Source: an uncultured Prevotellaceae bacterium (GTDB lineage: Bacteria > Bacteroidota > Bacteroidia > Bacteroidales > Muribaculaceae). Taken from it: DNA of 64,000 nt. The translations under genes and the position numbers were made by a program. The notes under the pieces are model-generated. The model searched no databases, was not told the DNA's origin, and worked only from the letters and a program-made list of their open reading frames with translations. This document shows, in pieces, positions 28,095 to 36,688 of the stretch; the stretch's first letter is position 1; each line of letters opens with the position of its first letter. Where the stretch lies: positions 31,752 to 95,751 of the forward strand of contig ONQS01000003.1 of NCBI GenBank assembly GCA_900320055.1, given 5' to 3'.

Positions 28095-28985
28095 ATGAAA
28101 AAACTGACGATTTTGATTATGTTGGCCGCGCTGGTGATGCCAGCGATGAGCCAAGAGGTAGAGGTGACCTCGCAACGCCGACTGCTCGACGGTGTGGAGT
28201 CTCCGGCCTATTATCCCGTGCTTAATGCTACGGGCGACCGCTTGCTCTATCTGACCGAGGCGGGCGCCCTCAAGTGTTATGACCTGACCGACAACGTGAC
28301 CCAAGTCATCAGCCACGACTATGTGGCAGGCCATGATGCCTGCTGGGGTGGGGATGGCAAGGTGTACTACGTCACGCAGCAGGCCGATGAGAACCATCTG
28401 GTGTACCGTACGGGCCACTGCTATGACCTAGCGACACGCCAGAGCATCCAGGTTACCGAGCCACAGCATGGAGCCGTGCGCGCCGTGAGTGCCACCCGCG
28501 GTGGTGCGTTGAAGGCGCCGGGCAGGGGCTATGCTTCGTCGGCCGACATCGGCAGTGCCGCCTGGACCGAGCAAAACCGCGTGCATGTGACCGTGGGCGG
28601 CGAGGAGCGCGTGTTCTCACCTGTGGACTGCTGGGCCGGCTACCTGTGGGCTTCGCTCTCGCCCGATGGGCAGAGGGTGGCCTTCTTTGCTGCTGGCAAG
28701 GGCATCGTGGTCATCGACCTGCGAGGCCAGATTCTGGCCATGCTCGGCAACTACGAGATGCCGTGCTGGTACAACAACGACTACCTGGTGGCACAGAACG
28801 CCAAGGACGATGGTCACCAGTTTACCTCGTCACAGATCGTGCTGCTCAAGGCCGACGGCACCTGGCAGTCTGAACTGACGCGTCCCGTCTCGATGACGAT
28901 GCAGCCCACCTGCGGTGGCGGCAAGATCGTGTATACGACCATCGACGGTCTGCTGTATGAAATCAGAATCAACATTTACGAGTAA
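28095..28985 (+). CDS. Secreted beta-propeller protein, stand-alone paralogue of the fused propeller
   Basis: The product is 296 residues with a signal peptide (MKKLTILIMLAALVMPAMS). It matches the N-terminal half of the fusion protein encoded upstream in many places: DGKVYYVTQQ, YRTGHCYDLATRQ, GYLWASLSPDGQRVAFFAAG, and EMPCWYNNDYLVA (compare LMPCWYDNDYIVA). It stops where the amidase domain would begin. The next gene, 15 nt downstream, supplies an amidase. The pair therefore looks like a split version of the fusion. It probably acts in the periplasm or at the surface as a sensor or binding partner for the amidase. The function is inferred. Confidence 0.8.
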   Translation: MKKLTILIMLAALVMPAMSQEVEVTSQRRLLDGVESPAYYPVLNATGDRLLYLTEAGALKCYDLTDNVTQVISHDYVAGHDACWGGDGKVYYVTQQADENHLVYRTGHCYDLATRQSIQVTEPQHGAVRAVSATRGGALKAPGRGYASSADIGSAAWTEQNRVHVTVGGEERVFSPVDCWAGYLWASLSPDGQRVAFFAAGKGIVVIDLRGQILAMLGNYEMPCWYNNDYLVAQNAKDDGHQFTSSQIVLLKADGTWQSELTRPVSMTMQPTCGGGKIVYTTIDGLLYEIRINIYE

Positions 28986-29000
28986 AAACCGCCTGAAGTC

Positions 29001-31394
29001 ATGAAGAAGAATCTGTTACAATCAGCGATGATGGTGTTGCTCGCCGCGCTCACCGTGAATGTGGCCAGCGCCCAGCAGCCTCACGTATACATCAACCCCG
29101 GCCATGGCGGCTACGACAGCGACGACCGCAACATGGTCATCTATCCCTTCACTCAAGGCGACAGTGCCGGTTCCTGGGAGAGCAAGTCCAACTTGCGCAA
29201 GGGACTCGCCCTGCGCGAGATTCTGCAGAATAAGGGCTACAAGACGAGCATCTCGCGTGTGACCAACACCACGGCCGACGACTTGGCCCTATCGACCATC
29301 GTCGCACTGTGCAACCAGAGCGGTGCCGACGTGTTCTACTCGATCCACAGCAACGCTACGGGCACCAGTTCGGTGGCCAACTTCCCGATGGTGTTCTACC
29401 GCGGCTATACCGGATCTCCCCAGATTGCCAACGCCGATGTGCTGGCCGCCGACCTGGAGCCTTACCTGTATGCCAGCACCAACACCGTCTGGACCAGCAA
29501 TTACCAGATATGGGGCGACTGGTCGTTCAGGCCAGAGTGGGGCACCCAGGGCTATGGCGTGCTGCGCGGCAACTATGCCGTGGCCAACCTGAGCGAGGGC
29601 TCCTTCCACGACTATATCCCCGAGGCCTACCGCCTGCTCAGTTTCTATTACTGCTGGATGGAGGGCTGGAACATCTCGCTGGGCGCCGACAAGTACTTCG
29701 GCCGTCTGGATCAGTTCGACAAAGGCGTGGTCACGGGCAACGTGCGTGACGACCGCATCAAGCGCCTGCAGGAGTGTGCCCAGCCGTTTATCGTCTATGG
29801 CGACGACAACCTGATGCCTATCCACAGCGCCACTGTGCGCCTGCTGGATGGCTCTGGCAACGAGGTGCAGCGTTGTGTGACCGACACGTTGCGCAACGGC
29901 ATCTACGTGTTTAAGTATGTTGAGCCGGGCGACTACACCGTCGAGGTGAGCGAGCCGTCACACTTCACCCAGACTGCCGCCGTCACGGTCCGCGCCAATG
30001 AGCCGACCTACCAGAACTTCTACCTCAAGCGCGTGCGCGACACGCCTCCCGTGGTCGTGGACTACAGCCCCGTGTGGAACGAGGGCGACCCTGCCGTGAA
30101 GTGCAGCGAGCAGGTGGCGCTCACCTTTAACTGGGACATGGATAGCGTGACCACGTGCGACGCCTTCACGCTCGATCCGCCCGTGGAGGGCACCTTCCGC
30201 TGGGAGGATTCCTACTACCGCCTGATCTTCACGCCGACCGATGCCTTTGACGTGAACACCCTCTACACACTCACGCTCAAGCGCAGTGCCGAGCATGGCG
30301 GCGGCACGCCGATGGACGAGGACTTTGTGATGCGCTTCTACACGCAGCACCGCAACCATCTGGAGGAACTGGCCGTCTTCCCCTATGAGGGCGCGCCAGT
30401 GCATTACAAGACACCCACCGTGGAGTTGCGTGTCGACTCGATGCTCAACACCTACAATCTGTTCCAGCGACTGCGCGTTCTCGACAATGCGGGCAACGAA
30501 CTGGCGTGGAATAAGCGCAGCATCAAGTATAACAAGAAGGGCGACGACTATGGCTACATACGAGTGCCGCTGGTGAGCAACATCGTGCCCGGCCAGGACT
30601 ACACGCTGATATTGGATGTGGATATCGCCGACACGGCCGGCATACACCTGCCTGCCGAGCGCGTCATCCCCTTCAAAGGTGTGGACGCCGGGGCCGACAA
30701 ACCCGGTATGGAGGTCATCGACGGCTTTGAGAGCGCCGATGGCTATAATTGCTCGAACAACACGATTACCGCATCGAGCGAGAGGCTCTTTGGCAGTAAG
30801 TCGATGCAGGTGGCTTATGCCCTGGCTTCAGGCATGGACGGCTATCAGGCCACCGTCACGGCTCCTGGCTATCTCGAGTCGTTGAGCCATCAGTATGCCA
30901 GCGGCGACACGCTGGGCATCCACGTGTGGGGCGATATGAGCATGAACAACCTGTATGCCATCCTGTGGGCTGACGACGAGGCTTGTGAGAAGCAGGTCGC
31001 TTTGGGCAAGATCGATTACCACGGCTGGCGCTATGTGGAAGTGCCCGTCGGTGAGTTGCCCGAGGGCGATTTCAGGTTTGCCGGCTTCAGGATTGATGGC
31101 GGAGAGGATCCCATGTGCGAGAGCGGCACCATCCGCTTCGACAACCTGCTCAAGAAGGCCTCCAGCGGCATCAACGAGGCACGCCTGGCCAACATGCAGG
31201 TGCGCGTCGCCGGCGACTACATCGTCGTGAGTGCCGACACCTGGGTACAGGGCGTGGAACTGATCGACGTCAACGGACGCGCCATCAAGTCGGCTGGCGG
31301 CAACTGCTTGAACGTGGCCGACGTGGAGCATGGCGTCTATCTCGTGCGCGTGCACATCAACGGTCGCACAGCGACGCACAAGGTCGCCATCTGA
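29001..31394 (+). CDS. Secreted N-acetylmuramoyl-L-alanine amidase with Ig-like domains and T9SS-like C-terminus
   Basis: The product is 797 residues. After a signal peptide ending near residue 25, the Amidase_3 domain has H35 (INPGHGGYDSDD), E60 (WESKSNLRKG), H116 (SIHSNAT) and E199 (LSEGSFHDY). A short regulatory-like sandwich follows at about 270-345. An Ig-like domain (SPVWNEGDPAVKCSEQVALT, about 350-450), another beta module, and a galactose-binding-like region (GFESADGYNCSNN through VPVGELPEGDFRFAGFR) come next. The last 70 residues (VRVAGDYIVVSADTWVQGVE onward, ending YLVRVHINGRTATHKVAI) look like a type IX secretion sorting domain. This suggests export to the cell surface. A hairpin follows. 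Confidence 0.87.
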   Translation: MKKNLLQSAMMVLLAALTVNVASAQQPHVYINPGHGGYDSDDRNMVIYPFTQGDSAGSWESKSNLRKGLALREILQNKGYKTSISRVTNTTADDLALSTIVALCNQSGADVFYSIHSNATGTSSVANFPMVFYRGYTGSPQIANADVLAADLEPYLYASTNTVWTSNYQIWGDWSFRPEWGTQGYGVLRGNYAVANLSEGSFHDYIPEAYRLLSFYYCWMEGWNISLGADKYFGRLDQFDKGVVTGNVRDDRIKRLQECAQPFIVYGDDNLMPIHSATVRLLDGSGNEVQRCVTDTLRNGIYVFKYVEPGDYTVEVSEPSHFTQTAAVTVRANEPTYQNFYLKRVRDTPPVVVDYSPVWNEGDPAVKCSEQVALTFNWDMDSVTTCDAFTLDPPVEGTFRWEDSYYRLIFTPTDAFDVNTLYTLTLKRSAEHGGGTPMDEDFVMRFYTQHRNHLEELAVFPYEGAPVHYKTPTVELRVDSMLNTYNLFQRLRVLDNAGNELAWNKRSIKYNKKGDDYGYIRVPLVSNIVPGQDYTLILDVDIADTAGIHLPAERVIPFKGVDAGADKPGMEVIDGFESADGYNCSNNTITASSERLFGSKSMQVAYALASGMDGYQATVTAPGYLESLSHQYASGDTLGIHVWGDMSMNNLYAILWADDEACEKQVALGKIDYHGWRYVEVPVGELPEGDFRFAGFRIDGGEDPMCESGTIRFDNLLKKASSGINEARLANMQVRVAGDYIVVSADTWVQGVELIDVNGRAIKSAGGNCLNVADVEHGVYLVRVHINGRTATHKVAI

Positions 31395-31424
31395 CCCGCG
31401 CCACAATACCGTCAAAACCCAATA

Positions 31425-31455
31425 ACCGCGCTGAAGGCCCGCCCCTCAGCGCGGT
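31425..31455 (+). terminator. Hairpin ending the propeller-amidase operon
   Basis: ACCGCGCTGA (31425-31434) pairs perfectly with TCAGCGCGGT (31446-31455) across an 11-nt loop, 30 nt after the stop codon. The following CATTTC is only weakly T-rich. Confidence 0.6.
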
Positions 31456-31504
31456 CATTTCATAAGTTGAAGGCGGAAGCAAAACCACATAGTCTCGAAC
31501 TACT

Positions 31505-31539
31505 TACTTTTGGCGAAAAACTGACAAAATGGCAGTTTT
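31505..31539 (+). promoter_or_regulatory. Candidate promoter and operator of the Hsp20 gene
   Basis: TACTTTTG (31505-31512) fits the -7 consensus. Five bases later begins a 23-nt palindrome, AAAACTGACA-AAA-TGGCAGTTTT (31517-31539, 9 of 10 arm positions paired), which would cover the predicted transcription start. The placement is typical of a repressor site. No clear -33 element was found, and the regulator is unknown. The leader to the Hsp20 start would be about 200 nt. Confidence 0.5.
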
Positions 31540-31725
31540 ATGATTTAAAATTGTTTAAAAACCTGACACTGTGGCTCGGACTTTTAACGGTGCTTAAACT
31601 TTGGGCCCTTGGCATCGGTTTTGCTCTATCGTGAGGTGCAAGCGGGTCGCAAGGCCCGCGACAGAGAGCAAACAATATTAAATCATCAAACAACAAAACA
31701 AAAATAAAATAAGGAGGTATTTACT

Positions 31726-32175
31726 ATGTTATTTCCGGTAATTCGTAACAACAATCGTAACAATTGGTTAGACACCGCATTTAATGACTTTTTTGAAACA
31801 GATTGGATGCCCAGGACCGCATCGACCGCTCCTGCCGTCAATGTCAAGGAGAGCGAGAAGGCCTTTACCATGGAGGTCGCCGCTCCTGGCTTGAAGAAGG
31901 AATACTGCAAGGTGAACATCAACAACGAGGGCAATCTGGTCGTTAAGATCGAGCATAAGGCCGAGCACGAGGACAAACAGCCCGAGGCCGAACAATTCCA
32001 CTACGTGCGCCGCGAGTTCTCCTACACCAACTATGAGCAGACCTACATCCTGCCCGACGAGGTGGACAAGGAGCACATCAGCGCCAAGGTAGAGGACGGC
32101 GTCCTGACCGTGGAACTGCCCAAACTCGCCCCCGAGCCCGAGAAGAAGATGGACCGCGTCATTGAGATTGGCTAA
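31726..32175 (+). CDS. Small heat-shock protein, Hsp20/alpha-crystallin family
   Basis: The product is 149 residues, a typical length. It opens with FPVIRNNNRNNWLDTAFNDF. The alpha-crystallin domain spans about residues 37-135 (FTMEVAAPGLKKEYCKVNIN, DKEHISAKVEDGVLTVELPK), and the C-terminal I-x-I type motif VIEI is present. It is a cytoplasmic ATP-independent chaperone that holds unfolded proteins. The start has a near-perfect Shine-Dalgarno site, AAGGAGGT at 31711-31718, which is unusual among the A-rich leaders of this window and suggests high translation. A terminator follows. Confidence 0.95.
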   Translation: MLFPVIRNNNRNNWLDTAFNDFFETDWMPRTASTAPAVNVKESEKAFTMEVAAPGLKKEYCKVNINNEGNLVVKIEHKAEHEDKQPEAEQFHYVRREFSYTNYEQTYILPDEVDKEHISAKVEDGVLTVELPKLAPEPEKKMDRVIEIG

Positions 32176-32204
32176 GGAGTGTAAGGCACACATTGTTATC
32201 GAAT

Positions 32205-32243
32205 AAAAAGCCATCCGCACCATCAGGTAGCGGGTGGCTTTTT
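32205..32243 (+). terminator. Rho-independent terminator after the Hsp20 gene
   Basis: AAAAAGCCATCCGC (32205-32218) pairs with GCGGGTGGCTTTTT (32230-32243) with one wobble pair. The stem ends in five T residues. It begins 30 nt after the stop codon. Confidence 0.85.
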
Positions 32244-32369
32244 AGGTTTTGTACGCATAGTTGCCGGCGGCTACGATAGGGTGAAATGAGTGAGCGAATG
32301 GGAAAATAGTTAACGAATGTGACTGTATGTTAAATTTATCTTTATTTCGGGAAATTAAGGTGAAAAATA

Positions 32370-32400
32370 TGTGTTTTAATGACCGTTTTGCATAACTTTG
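32370..32400 (+). promoter_or_regulatory. Candidate promoter of the BadF-type kinase gene
   Basis: TAACTTTG at 32393-32400 matches the -7 consensus. The best upstream partner at correct spacing is TGTG (32370-32373, 19 nt), a weak -33. The leader would be about 63 nt. Confidence 0.45.
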
Positions 32401-32469
32401 CGGTCTTGTAAATAGTCATAAAGCCGTTTTTAACGGAATATTAACATAAAAGTACATTCGTTAACCGAG

Positions 32470-33330
32470 ATGGCAGCGATTAAAGGTCAAAATATAACAC
32501 TGATAGCCGAGAGTAGCACCACGCGCACCGAGTGGTCGTTGATCGAGGATGGCCAGGAGGTAGAGCACGCGTTCACCCAGGGCTTGAACCCGTTTTTCAT
32601 GACACGCCGAGAGATCAGCCACAGCATCCGCCTGGAGTTGCCGGCCGAGTTCTTCAAGCGTCGTTGGGGGCACGTCTACTTCTATGGTGCCGGCTGTTCC
32701 GGCCCGGAAAAGAATAAGATCATCGAGTCGTCGCTGGTGGCGCAGTTCAAGACGCCGGTGACGGTGATGAGTGACTTGCTGGGCGCCGCCCGCGGCCTGT
32801 TGGTGCGTGAGCCCGGCTTGGCGTGCATCTTGGGCACCGGCAGTAACTCATGCTTCTATGACGGTCGTGAGATCGTCAAAAACGTGCCTGCGCTGGGATT
32901 CATCTTGGGTGACGAGGGCAGTGGCGCTGCGCTGGGCCGTGTGTTTCTGGGCGATGCGCTCAAGGGGCTGGCGCCGCAAGCGCTGACCGAGGCCTTCTTT
33001 GACAAATACAAGGTGACCCGTGCCGAGGTGCTCGACGCCGTGCTCAACAATCCCGCTGCCACGCGCAATCTGCGTGCCTACTCGTTCTTCCTAAGCGAGC
33101 ATCTCGATAGCCCTTATGTCCACGACCTGATTGTGGGCGAGTTCAGGCGATTCTTTGAGCGCAATGTGTCGCAGTATGACTACAAGAGTTATCCTGTCAA
33201 CTTTGTGGGTCCCATTGCCACGACCTATAGCGAAATCCTGCTTGAGGTGGCTAGCGACTTTGGCGCAACGGTGCGCAAGATTCTGCTCAGCAGCATGCCT
33301 GGTCTGGTGGCCTATCACAGCGAGGCCTAA
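32470..33330 (+). CDS. BadF/BadG-type sugar kinase-like protein with altered phosphate-binding loop
   Basis: The product is 286 residues and belongs to the BadF/BadG ATPase and N-acetylhexosamine kinase family. It is a paralogue of the MurK-like protein encoded at 44771-45622, with shared stretches such as ACILGTGSNSCFYDG, FILGDEGSGAALG and FVGPIATTYSEILLE. The N-terminal phosphate-1 loop, however, reads LIAESSTTRTEW where the paralogue has LIADCGSTKINW: the Asp is Glu and the Gly is Ser. That may lower or change ATP handling. It lies alone between the Hsp20 and large amidase genes. It may phosphorylate GlcNAc, MurNAc or GlcN-type sugars, or may be regulatory. Confidence 0.8.
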   Translation: MAAIKGQNITLIAESSTTRTEWSLIEDGQEVEHAFTQGLNPFFMTRREISHSIRLELPAEFFKRRWGHVYFYGAGCSGPEKNKIIESSLVAQFKTPVTVMSDLLGAARGLLVREPGLACILGTGSNSCFYDGREIVKNVPALGFILGDEGSGAALGRVFLGDALKGLAPQALTEAFFDKYKVTRAEVLDAVLNNPAATRNLRAYSFFLSEHLDSPYVHDLIVGEFRRFFERNVSQYDYKSYPVNFVGPIATTYSEILLEVASDFGATVRKILLSSMPGLVAYHSEA

Positions 33331-33467
33331 GAGGGAGGTGTGCTCGCACATCCACCACCTTTTATCGGGTGATCCGTCTTAGGGTCAGACTCTGGTGGGC
33401 GTTTTTCTTAAAAAGTGTAGTTAATTTATAAAAAATGTTGTAGATCGGTCGATTTGGTGGCATTTGT

Positions 33468-33498
33468 TTTGGCTTTTCGTTTGGTTTGACTAATTTTG
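33468..33498 (+). promoter_or_regulatory. Promoter of the large amidase gene
   Basis: TTTG at 33468-33471 and TAATTTTG at 33491-33498 are 19 nt apart, a full consensus match. The leader is only about 28 nt. This is the clearest promoter upstream of the cell-wall island. Confidence 0.7.
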
Positions 33499-33532
33499 TT
33501 GCATTAGAAAACGACAAAAATCAGGATAACCA

Positions 33533-36500
33533 ATGAAGAAATCGATTAAAGTGATGTTGAGCGCCGTGGCGGCCATGAGTGCCGTGCTGCCCGTGTGGGG
33601 CCAGGACCAAGCCTTCACAGCCGAGCAGAAGGAGGCTGTGCAGCGCATTGTTGCCAGCAAGTTGCCCGAGCACATGGGTGTAGGCGACCTCAAAGTGCGG
33701 TCCCTCAATATCGAGAACGACACCATTAAGGTGGATGTGAGTGAGAACTTCGGCGACGTGCCGTTTACCGAAGAGGGCGTGGAGCGGATGCGCTCCGAGA
33801 TCCGCAGCGCCTTGGGCAGTGAGTATAGCGACAGCCCCGTGCTGATCACCATCGTGGGCAACGACATCAACAAGTACTTTGCCGACTACGAGCCCGCCTA
33901 CAAGCGCTCTCACAAGCCGTTTATCAGCGAGTTGGACGCCAACCGCCACTACAAGCACGGCCTGGACGGCAACATCATTGCCATGTGGCCCAGCCACGGC
34001 TGGTATTTTGAGCCCAAACTCAACCGCTGGGAGTGGCAGCGAGCCCGCCTGATGCAGACTGTCGAGGATATGTACACCCACAGTTATGTGCTGCCCTTCC
34101 TGATACCGATGCTGGAAAATGCCGGTGCCTATGTGTGGAATGCCCGCGAGCGTGACACCCACAACTATGGTGCCGTGGTCGATAATGACCCGAGCGAGTT
34201 GGCCCAAGATGGTTACAGCGAGCACAACGGCAAGCAGAAGTGGCAGGACGGCAAGGGCTCGGGCTTCGCCTTTCTGCGCGACCAGTACAAGGACTTTGAA
34301 AACCCCTTTGCCGAGGGCACTTACCGCATGGTCAAGGCCGAGAAAGACAAGAAGAAACTGTCGACCGCCACGTGGGATGCGGATATGCCCTATGGTGGTG
34401 ACTATGCCATCTATGTCTCCTACAAGACGTTGCCCAACAGCGCCCGCGATGTGACCTATACCGTCAACAGCCTGGCCGGCAAGCGCCAGTTCCGCGTCGA
34501 TCAGACGATGGCAGGCGGCGTGTGGGTGTATCTGGGTACCTTCCCCCTGGCTCAGGGCGTCAACAAGGCCGTGGTCGAGGTTTCCAACCTAAGCGACGAT
34601 AAAAATGCCGTCATCACAGCCGACGCCATCAAGGTGGGCGGCGGTTATGGCACCATTGCCCGCCGTGTGGCCCTGCCCAGCGAGCAGAACCTCAACATTG
34701 TCGCCGAGCAGAAGGCTCAAGGCGAGAACAACGAGGCCTGCCTGGGTAAGCCCGGTGTGGAATACAGTTACATTGGCAGCGGCAACCATCCCTGGTTCCA
34801 CCTGGGATCGCGCTACTACCTGCAGTGGGCCGGATTTCCCGACAGTGTTTACTCTACCTCGCGGGGCATCAACGATTATACCGACGACTACCGCAGCCGC
34901 GGCGAGTGGGTCAACTATCTGGCCGGAGGCAGCGAGGTGTTGCCCGACCGCGGTGGCCTGAACGTGCCTATCGACCTGTCGTTCTGCCTGCACACCGACG
35001 CCGGTGCTACGCCCGACGACGAAATCGTGGGCACGCTGCTGATCTACTGCACCCGTAGTGGTGGCAAGCAATTTGGCAAATATGCCAACGGCACGCCGCG
35101 CGAACTCTCCCGCCGCTTGGCCAACCTGCTCTCGAGCGAGATTGTCAAGGACGTGCGCGCCAAGTGGGAGCCCAACTGGACTCGCCGTGGCATGTGGGAC
35201 AAGAGTTACTATGAGGCCCGAGTGCCTGAGGTACCCGCTGTGCTCATGGAGTTGCTCTCGCACCAGAATTTTGCCGATATGAAATACGGCCTCGACCCGA
35301 TGTTCCGCTTCGATGTGAGCCGCGCCATCTACAAGGGCATGCTCAAGTTCATCGCCCAGCGCGACCACCGCAACTACGTCATCCAGCCGCTTCCCGTCAA
35401 CAGTTTCGCCATCAGCAAGGCAGACAAGGGCTTGTATCTGCTCACTTGGGAACCCACTCACGACGACCTGAGCGAGGGCGCCGACGCCACATCCTATATC
35501 GTGTGTGAACGCGTGGGCCTGGAGGGCGGCTTCAAGGAGATCGCTACCGTCAAGGGCCCGCAGTACAGCGTGCGCATCAGCGACAACCGTCTGCACAGTT
35601 ACCGCATCATCGCCATGAACGATGGCGGACGCAGTTTCCCCAGCGAGACGTTGAGCCTGGGCGAGGCAGCATCGAGCCACGGCGACGTGCTGGTGGTGAA
35701 CGGCTTCACCCGCGTGAGCGGTCCCGACTGGTTTGAGGACAGCATTCGCGCCGGTTTTGACGACAACAAGGACCACGGTGTTCCCTATATCCAGCAGATC
35801 AATTACCTGGGCTCGCAATATGAGTTCCGCCGCAGCATCGAGTGGAAGGACGACGACTCGCCCGGCTTCGGCGCCAGCCGCAGCGACTGTGAGACGATGA
35901 ACGTGGCCGGCAACACCTTTGACTATCCCGCTATCCACGGTCAGGCCTTGCTCAATGCGGGCTATTCCTTCGTCTCCTGCAGCCAGCAGGCTCTGGAACA
36001 CAACTACAGCACCGATGGCTACCGCCTGATGGATCTGATCCTGGGCAAACAGAAGGAGATCTCGACCGGTAGCGGACTGAAGCCCACTCGCTTCAAGATC
36101 TATACCACGGGCCTGATGAACGCCTTGCGCGCCTTTACCGGTCGCGGTGGCAGCGTGCTGATGACAGGCTCCTATGTGGGCAGCGACCTGTGGGACAACG
36201 CCGCGGGTAACAACGATGAGGCCGGCAAAGCCTTTGTCCGCGAGGTGCTCGGTTTTGAGGGGCTGAACGGGCGCGCTTCGGTCGATGGCTCGGTGGTGAC
36301 GGTCGATTGTCCTGCCAGCGCTCTGGCCGCAGAAGGTGCATGGTCGTTTGTCAACAAGTTGAACGACAAGCAGTATGCTGTGGAGTCGCCCGATGCCATC
36401 CGTGCCAGTGACAGTCGAGGTTTTACCTGGCTGCGCTATGGCGAGAACGGTCTGCCCGCTGGTATTGCCAGCGATCGTGGCGGCTACCGCACCGTGGTGT

Positions 36501-36580
36501 TGGGATTCCCGCTCGAGTCCATGACCTATCAGAGCGATGTCACCAGTCTGATGCAGCGCATCCTCGACTACCTCAAGTGA
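33533..36580 (+). CDS. Large secreted amidase with golvesin-like insert and C-terminal Rossmann-like domain
   Basis: The product is 1015 residues with a signal peptide ending VWGQ. An N-terminal domain of about 125 residues is followed by the first half of an Amidase_3-like fold (H155 in MWPSHGWYF). Residues about 255-375 form a golvesin/xanthan-lyase-type beta-sandwich (YAIYVSYKTLPNSARDVTYT, GVWVYLGTFPL). The second half resumes with H487 (FCLHTDAGATPDD) and E573 (PAVLMELLSHQNF). A fibronectin III-like domain (about 625-720) and a C-terminal Rossmann-like region (DVLVVNGFTRV, GGSVLMTGSYVGSD) end the protein. Proteins of this type are often labelled xanthan lyase, but the metal-ligand pattern favours peptidoglycan amide hydrolysis. 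It heads the wall-salvage island. Confidence 0.78.
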   Translation: MKKSIKVMLSAVAAMSAVLPVWGQDQAFTAEQKEAVQRIVASKLPEHMGVGDLKVRSLNIENDTIKVDVSENFGDVPFTEEGVERMRSEIRSALGSEYSDSPVLITIVGNDINKYFADYEPAYKRSHKPFISELDANRHYKHGLDGNIIAMWPSHGWYFEPKLNRWEWQRARLMQTVEDMYTHSYVLPFLIPMLENAGAYVWNARERDTHNYGAVVDNDPSELAQDGYSEHNGKQKWQDGKGSGFAFLRDQYKDFENPFAEGTYRMVKAEKDKKKLSTATWDADMPYGGDYAIYVSYKTLPNSARDVTYTVNSLAGKRQFRVDQTMAGGVWVYLGTFPLAQGVNKAVVEVSNLSDDKNAVITADAIKVGGGYGTIARRVALPSEQNLNIVAEQKAQGENNEACLGKPGVEYSYIGSGNHPWFHLGSRYYLQWAGFPDSVYSTSRGINDYTDDYRSRGEWVNYLAGGSEVLPDRGGLNVPIDLSFCLHTDAGATPDDEIVGTLLIYCTRSGGKQFGKYANGTPRELSRRLANLLSSEIVKDVRAKWEPNWTRRGMWDKSYYEARVPEVPAVLMELLSHQNFADMKYGLDPMFRFDVSRAIYKGMLKFIAQRDHRNYVIQPLPVNSFAISKADKGLYLLTWEPTHDDLSEGADATSYIVCERVGLEGGFKEIATVKGPQYSVRISDNRLHSYRIIAMNDGGRSFPSETLSLGEAASSHGDVLVVNGFTRVSGPDWFEDSIRAGFDDNKDHGVPYIQQINYLGSQYEFRRSIEWKDDDSPGFGASRSDCETMNVAGNTFDYPAIHGQALLNAGYSFVSCSQQALEHNYSTDGYRLMDLILGKQKEISTGSGLKPTRFKIYTTGLMNALRAFTGRGGSVLMTGSYVGSDLWDNAAGNNDEAGKAFVREVLGFEGLNGRASVDGSVVTVDCPASALAAEGAWSFVNKLNDKQYAVESPDAIRASDSRGFTWLRYGENGLPAGIASDRGGYRTVVLGFPLESMTYQSDVTSLMQRILDYLK

Positions 36581-36589
36581 CCCAAACGA

Positions 36590-36639
36590 CCCTAAGGACC
36601 TTAAGGACCTTAAGGACCTTAAGGACCTTAACGACCTTT
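36590..36639 (+). repeat. Nonamer array (CTTAAGGAC) after the large amidase gene
   Basis: Five 9-nt units (four close to CTTAAGGAC, the last CTTAACGAC) start 9 nt after the stop codon. The unit contains the palindrome CCTTAAGG, so the array can form short hairpins. Related arrays lie at 43423-43462 and 44683-44727. Confidence 0.85.
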
Positions 36640-36688
36640 TAAGAGAGAAAAGAAAAATTACCAATCAACAATAATAACATCAACAATT

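Noticed and set aside
33533-36580. Xanthan lyase
   Set aside because: The name comes from the golvesin-like insert. The His/His/Glu pattern and the gene neighbourhood favour a peptidoglycan amidase.
34589-36664. 691-codon frame opposite the large amidase gene
   Set aside because: The plus-strand gene has a signal peptide, promoter and domains. The reverse frame runs into the nonamer array and looks like a codon-bias shadow.
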